A DNA stretch of 64,000 nt from Sipunculus nudus (lineage: Eukaryota > Annelida > Sipuncula > Golfingiida > Sipunculidae): positions 4,804,601 to 4,868,600 of the forward strand of contig CM049319.1 in NCBI GenBank assembly GCA_026874595.1, in the 5' to 3' direction. Each line of letters starts with the position of its first letter. Position 1 is the first letter of the stretch. Both the position numbers and the translations under genes were made by a program. This document shows positions 60,265-64,000 of the stretch, piece after piece. The notes below the pieces were generated by a model that saw only the letters and a program-made list of their open reading frames with translations, was not told where the DNA came from and made no database searches.

Positions 60265-63061
60265 GAGTAAATTGTTTCTTGAGACATTTTAACAGCTTTT
60301 CTACAGTATTATTTCAATGTTACTCTATTAATAAAAGCTAATGAACCCCTAATCTAAGTTAGACAACTTCGGCTGGTTCTCCGTGTTTGTATGTTTTTCC
60401 AGATGATGATATTTGAATAATTGTATTTTTTTCAGATTCGTACATGGTGTGCCTCCACATTTAATGAAGAACATGACCGGCGTCGTCTGCTCAGCCTGGT
60501 GGTCCATGGGATAGCTACAACTTAAGGCGCCAATTTGGAATAACCACCGTGAATAACTTCGAACACGTGTACACAAGTGCGTGTTGTAATCTACTGATAG
60601 TGCAGTAAAACTGAATATAGGAAGTTTTAATTCAGTTTACCTTAATTTTGCCTCTTACGTCCAGCAGCTGATGTGGCGATGCTTTCCTTGCTTCTGTATA
60701 GGCTATCTACAGAATCATGTGTGTGGGTGCTCAACTCTAGCTGTGCCGAGGATATAGCAAGTGGTTATTATAATACACTGTGTTTTGTTGTAACAGGGTT
60801 TAAGTACCGTCATGTAAACACAGCCCTTGTGCACTGGTAAATGTAACAGTACAGCGCCAAATCACATCCGGCCCTGTACGAGTGCTGTGGTTTGTATCTG
60901 ATAGCTAGATTGAGAGGAATCGGGTTAAGTTCAATCACTGCCCGTGTACCGCTGTTGATGCTGAGCTGAGAACGCTTAATGTGTGTATGTATGTTTGTAT
61001 GATGGTATAGGTGTGTCTTTTTTGCAAACAGTTGTTTAATCGCCACGCACTTCTTGATGATCTTTATTTTTGCAAATAGGACCGAGCGATAATGGAGCAA
61101 CTGGTGTCCTTGATAGTCAAGACATTTATTAAAGGTATGGAAAATTAACAAATTTTATGTTTTTATTATATATGCACCGTTCGAAGGGATGTTTGTATTT
61201 TTACTGGAAAGCTTGTTAAGTTTCATATAAGTTTCTCGATCGAAATTAAAATATATAAATATATATATATTTAAAAAAATCACTCACTGGAGCCGTATTC
61301 CATGATCCCAGAGTCCATAGAACAATTCATTTTTTAATGTGGCCTAATTGTCTATTTTCACTTTGATTTCTGACCTGGTCATATAATATTGAATCCAGAT
61401 AACAGCAGATGAAACGAGTAGAAACGATTTGTTCCCATTGGCCCAAAATTGATTTTGTAGTAATGATATATTTAATTATTATAAAGAAGAAAAATCCGGG
61501 ATCTTGTTTGTATCAAGAATTATTCATTAAAAATTTTGATTTCAACGACACCAGGTGGCCCTACGTGTGTCAGGAAGAATGGTTTAATTAGGATCCGGAA
61601 GTAGATGTCGAAAACGGTCATATTCCTATGTTGATTTTTGTTATTAGTTCACAAAGCAAATTTTGTCCTATTTTTTTTTATGTTTCTTGTTAGAAATTTA
61701 AACATGAAATTCCAGCTGTCATCAGTAAATAGGGTGACGATTTATGTTGATTGAAGCATCTCTGAAATCAATATATTTTCTTTGCGACGGAGCTGTCTTG
61801 GAACTGGGACAAAATAACATGGCGTCCCATTGCTGTGTCTGCGATTTTTTACGACTTTGAGACGTTTATGTGCGGTGACAACGGTCACTTGCATGTGACG
61901 TCATGTCCATGCACATAGTTTAGACCGTCGATATAACAGACCTGGGCCCGAGGTCAATAAATCCTTACATATAGCAGACGATAAATTATAAATTGCTACA
62001 AATGTGACTTTATCTTTTTAACCATAGTAACACACAGATGACCCTGGGCTTAAGTCACCTAGCTGACTAAGGTGATGTCTCGTAATTTTTCATTTTTAAA
62101 TAGTTTTTTTAATGAAATTCATCTTCAATGGAGAGGATCGTTTTGTGGTCAGATAATTTCCATGCATTCGTGTACTGCTGCTTATGAAAAGGTAAGTGTT
62201 ATTTTACGCTAATTAATAACTAAAACAGACAAGGCCACCATTGTTAGTGGCAATAAATATTAATAAATCAAATTAGGCAAGTCCTGTAGACAGCGACGCT
62301 GAATATCCGATACATACGGACTTGGTATGACATCCATGCCTGCCTTTGAAACAGGGCGGTATATAAGCAGAGACTGATGATCGGACACAAATACCGAGGC
62401 ACGCACATACACGTGTCATCCGAAAACATCATAGTTGCACAGATCCTCTAATCTATGTGGACTATAATAACAGAACTGGCAAAAGTAAGACCAAACGAAT
62501 GAGCGGTTTTGCTGATGCGTATAATTATGATTATGTATTATGTCTGCTAAATTCTGGGTCACATATTTCTCTTCATAAACAAATCCGTTGAGTGTGGGAT
62601 TGCCGATTAACAGTCCCTGATTCAGGACAATCACGCAGAGTCAGTGAGAGTGGAAACAAATGAAGTCATGATAAAGGCCTATTTGTATTATAACGGCAAA
62701 GCGAATGAGCCGCTCGACCCGGCGTCTCGAACTCCCATCTTAATCACATACACCAGAATGTGACTGTGCACGCCTAGTAGTCAAGTGCAGTGTTAGGTAT
62801 GTGTGAAATACAGAACTAGGGATGGTGAAAACTGTGCAAGAATGCGTGGCGAGGACAGGGTACCTGGTCACGGTATACTCTCCACATACTAGCTGCTCCG
62901 TCAACGCGTTTGGTCGGAGGTTTTGTTTTCACCACGTTTGTCTCTCCTTATTTTTGGGGTAAATTTGGAAAAGCGATAGAGCAAAGAACAAATACCTGTT
63001 TTGGCCACCTCATTATAATTAGTATACTCCGTACAAGGTGTACTGTGATGAAACATACCAA

Positions 63062-63063
<2 letters not shown>
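59720..63063. other. Non-coding, little recognised
   Basis: Holds the TTA microsatellite at 60219-60264 and an (AAAT)n-like run near 60122-60145. The ORF 60810-61151 minus has no domain. No exon recognised. Confidence 0.4.
60219..60264. repeat. (ATT)n microsatellite
   Basis: About 15 ATT trinucleotide units. Confidence 0.97.
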
Positions 63064-63149
<86 letters not shown>

Positions 63150-63153
63150 GAGA
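63064..63153. repeat. Compound (GT)n(GA)n microsatellite
   Basis: About 15 GT units pass directly into about 28 GA units, with one ggg interruption near 63138. Confidence 0.97.
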
Positions 63154-63178
63154 ACAGTCTCCTGAATCCCTATTTGTG

Positions 63179-63294
63179 TGATTTTATCGAGAAATGGACC
63201 AAACTAGTACGGAGGTAGCGTGTATCAGTAAAGAGATGGCTACGTAAAGCACGATCATTTAGTGCACAGTTTCGTTCATTTCTCGATAAAATCA
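63179..63294. repeat. Inverted repeat, possible fold-back element
   Basis: tgattttatcgagaaatg (63179-63196) is exactly inverted at 63277-63294. Pairing extends inward imperfectly (six of the next eight bases), leaving a spacer of about 60 bp. It lies 25 bp after the GA microsatellite. No TSD was identified. Confidence 0.8.
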
Positions 63295-64000
63295 AAAAGA
63301 AAAAAAGGTTAATGTATTTTCTAATGTCATGAAGATATTCTCAGGTCATAATCCTGGTCAGAGAACATGCGCAGTTAAGACAGGGATCATTCAGGATTTA
63401 AATTTCCAAAGTGAGCCAGAGCATCTTGCCAGGTCAAACTTGTCCGTATATATCTCGTGCCGGGTCAGCTTAGATTATTTAAGACGTCCGGAAGGGGTCG
63501 CATTAGAATGAACTAGGGTTACAGGGGAAAATGTATCAACGAGTACACATTAAATGTACCTAATGATGCATTAATTAATGATGCATGAAATAAACAAATG
63601 GGGGGATCGGGAGGCTCTTGAAAATGTAGAGACCGTTTGATGGGAAGAGGTGACATGACAGGTGCTGACATCTATGGTCGATTACATTAACTAATTTTGA
63701 ACGATAGCGGTCGTTTATCAAAACTGAAGAATTTTGACACCGGTCCAATGTCAAGCAGTCTTGCCTAGTTACAAAATTAATTAAGATTACTAAGCTTGAG
63801 TCTTGGCTATATAGTTGTACACCTATACTTTCCACGCAGAAGTTTCAAATGACATCTATAGCCCATTAACCGTGTTTGCGTAGTTCCTGGTAATTAATTA
63901 GCTGCAAGAGCCTTCCGCGAAAAAATGTCAAATTTATCAGATTTCAAGGAACAATATAGCAAGTAACCCCCTACGAACACAACTGGCATCGTTTCCGAAA
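63295..64000. other. Non-coding, nothing recognised
   Basis: No recognisable domain in the short ORFs (63329-63511, 63575-63835 minus). Confidence 0.4.

Noticed and set aside
62700-62760. Second minus-strand SINE head (ggagttcgagacgc)
   Set aside because: Only a poor B-box match, with no A-box, tail or duplication.

Overview
This window looks like nuclear DNA of an invertebrate animal, most likely a mollusc. That is an inference from AT-rich, intron-containing DNA full of microsatellites, a tRNA-derived SINE, a decayed LINE, MITE-like elements and expanded GT10 fucosyltransferases; nothing in the window names the species. There are no operons, Shine-Dalgarno sites or dense coding, so this is not a prokaryotic window.

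The only confidently recognised cellular genes are three paralogous alpha-1,3-fucosyltransferases of glycosyltransferase family 10 (GT10). Copy A (exons 6712-7664 and 8615-8942) and copy B (16302-17248 and 18571-18895) lie head-to-tail on the + strand. Copy C lies on the - strand (exon 1 37662-35864, exon 2 31934-31586). All three share one architecture. An apparent 5'-UTR splice acceptor lies 64-67 nt before the ATG. A long first coding exon carries a signal anchor, stem and most of the catalytic domain. A phase-2 intron falls just after the FENS...TEK nucleotide-sugar motif, and a short second exon gives the C-terminal lobe. Predicted proteins are about 426, 423 and 715 residues; copy C differs by a stem about 300 residues longer. 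They probably act in the Golgi lumen, adding fucose from GDP-fucose to N-acetylglucosamine-containing glycans.

Region by region: 1-6.4 kb holds a decayed ~130-bp tandem repeat and a SINE with target-site duplication, but no gene. 6.4-9 kb is copy A. 9-16 kb is non-coding, with a SINE fragment and a ~2 kb satellite of 23-bp units. 16.2-18.9 kb is copy B. 19-23.3 kb is non-coding. 23.3-29.2 kb is a dead L1/Tx1-type LINE with ORF1 and an endonuclease/reverse-transcriptase ORF2, both broken. 31.0-31.3 kb is a perfectly phased 17-bp array. 31.5-37.7 kb is copy C, whose 3.9-kb intron holds a ~110-bp tandem array and two AT microsatellites. 37.7-64 kb has no recognised gene: it contains microsatellites, copies of a dispersed repeat, a 198-bp MITE with TIRs and TSD, a 409-bp MITE-like element, a putative solo LTR that splits an AT microsatellite, two hairpin-forming inverted repeats and two weak candidate coding exons.

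The main biology is a local expansion of fucosyltransferases diversified by stem length and by a substitution in the donor-binding motif, in a repeat-rich neighbourhood. I found no CRISPR, rRNA, functional tRNA or clearly novel multi-gene system.
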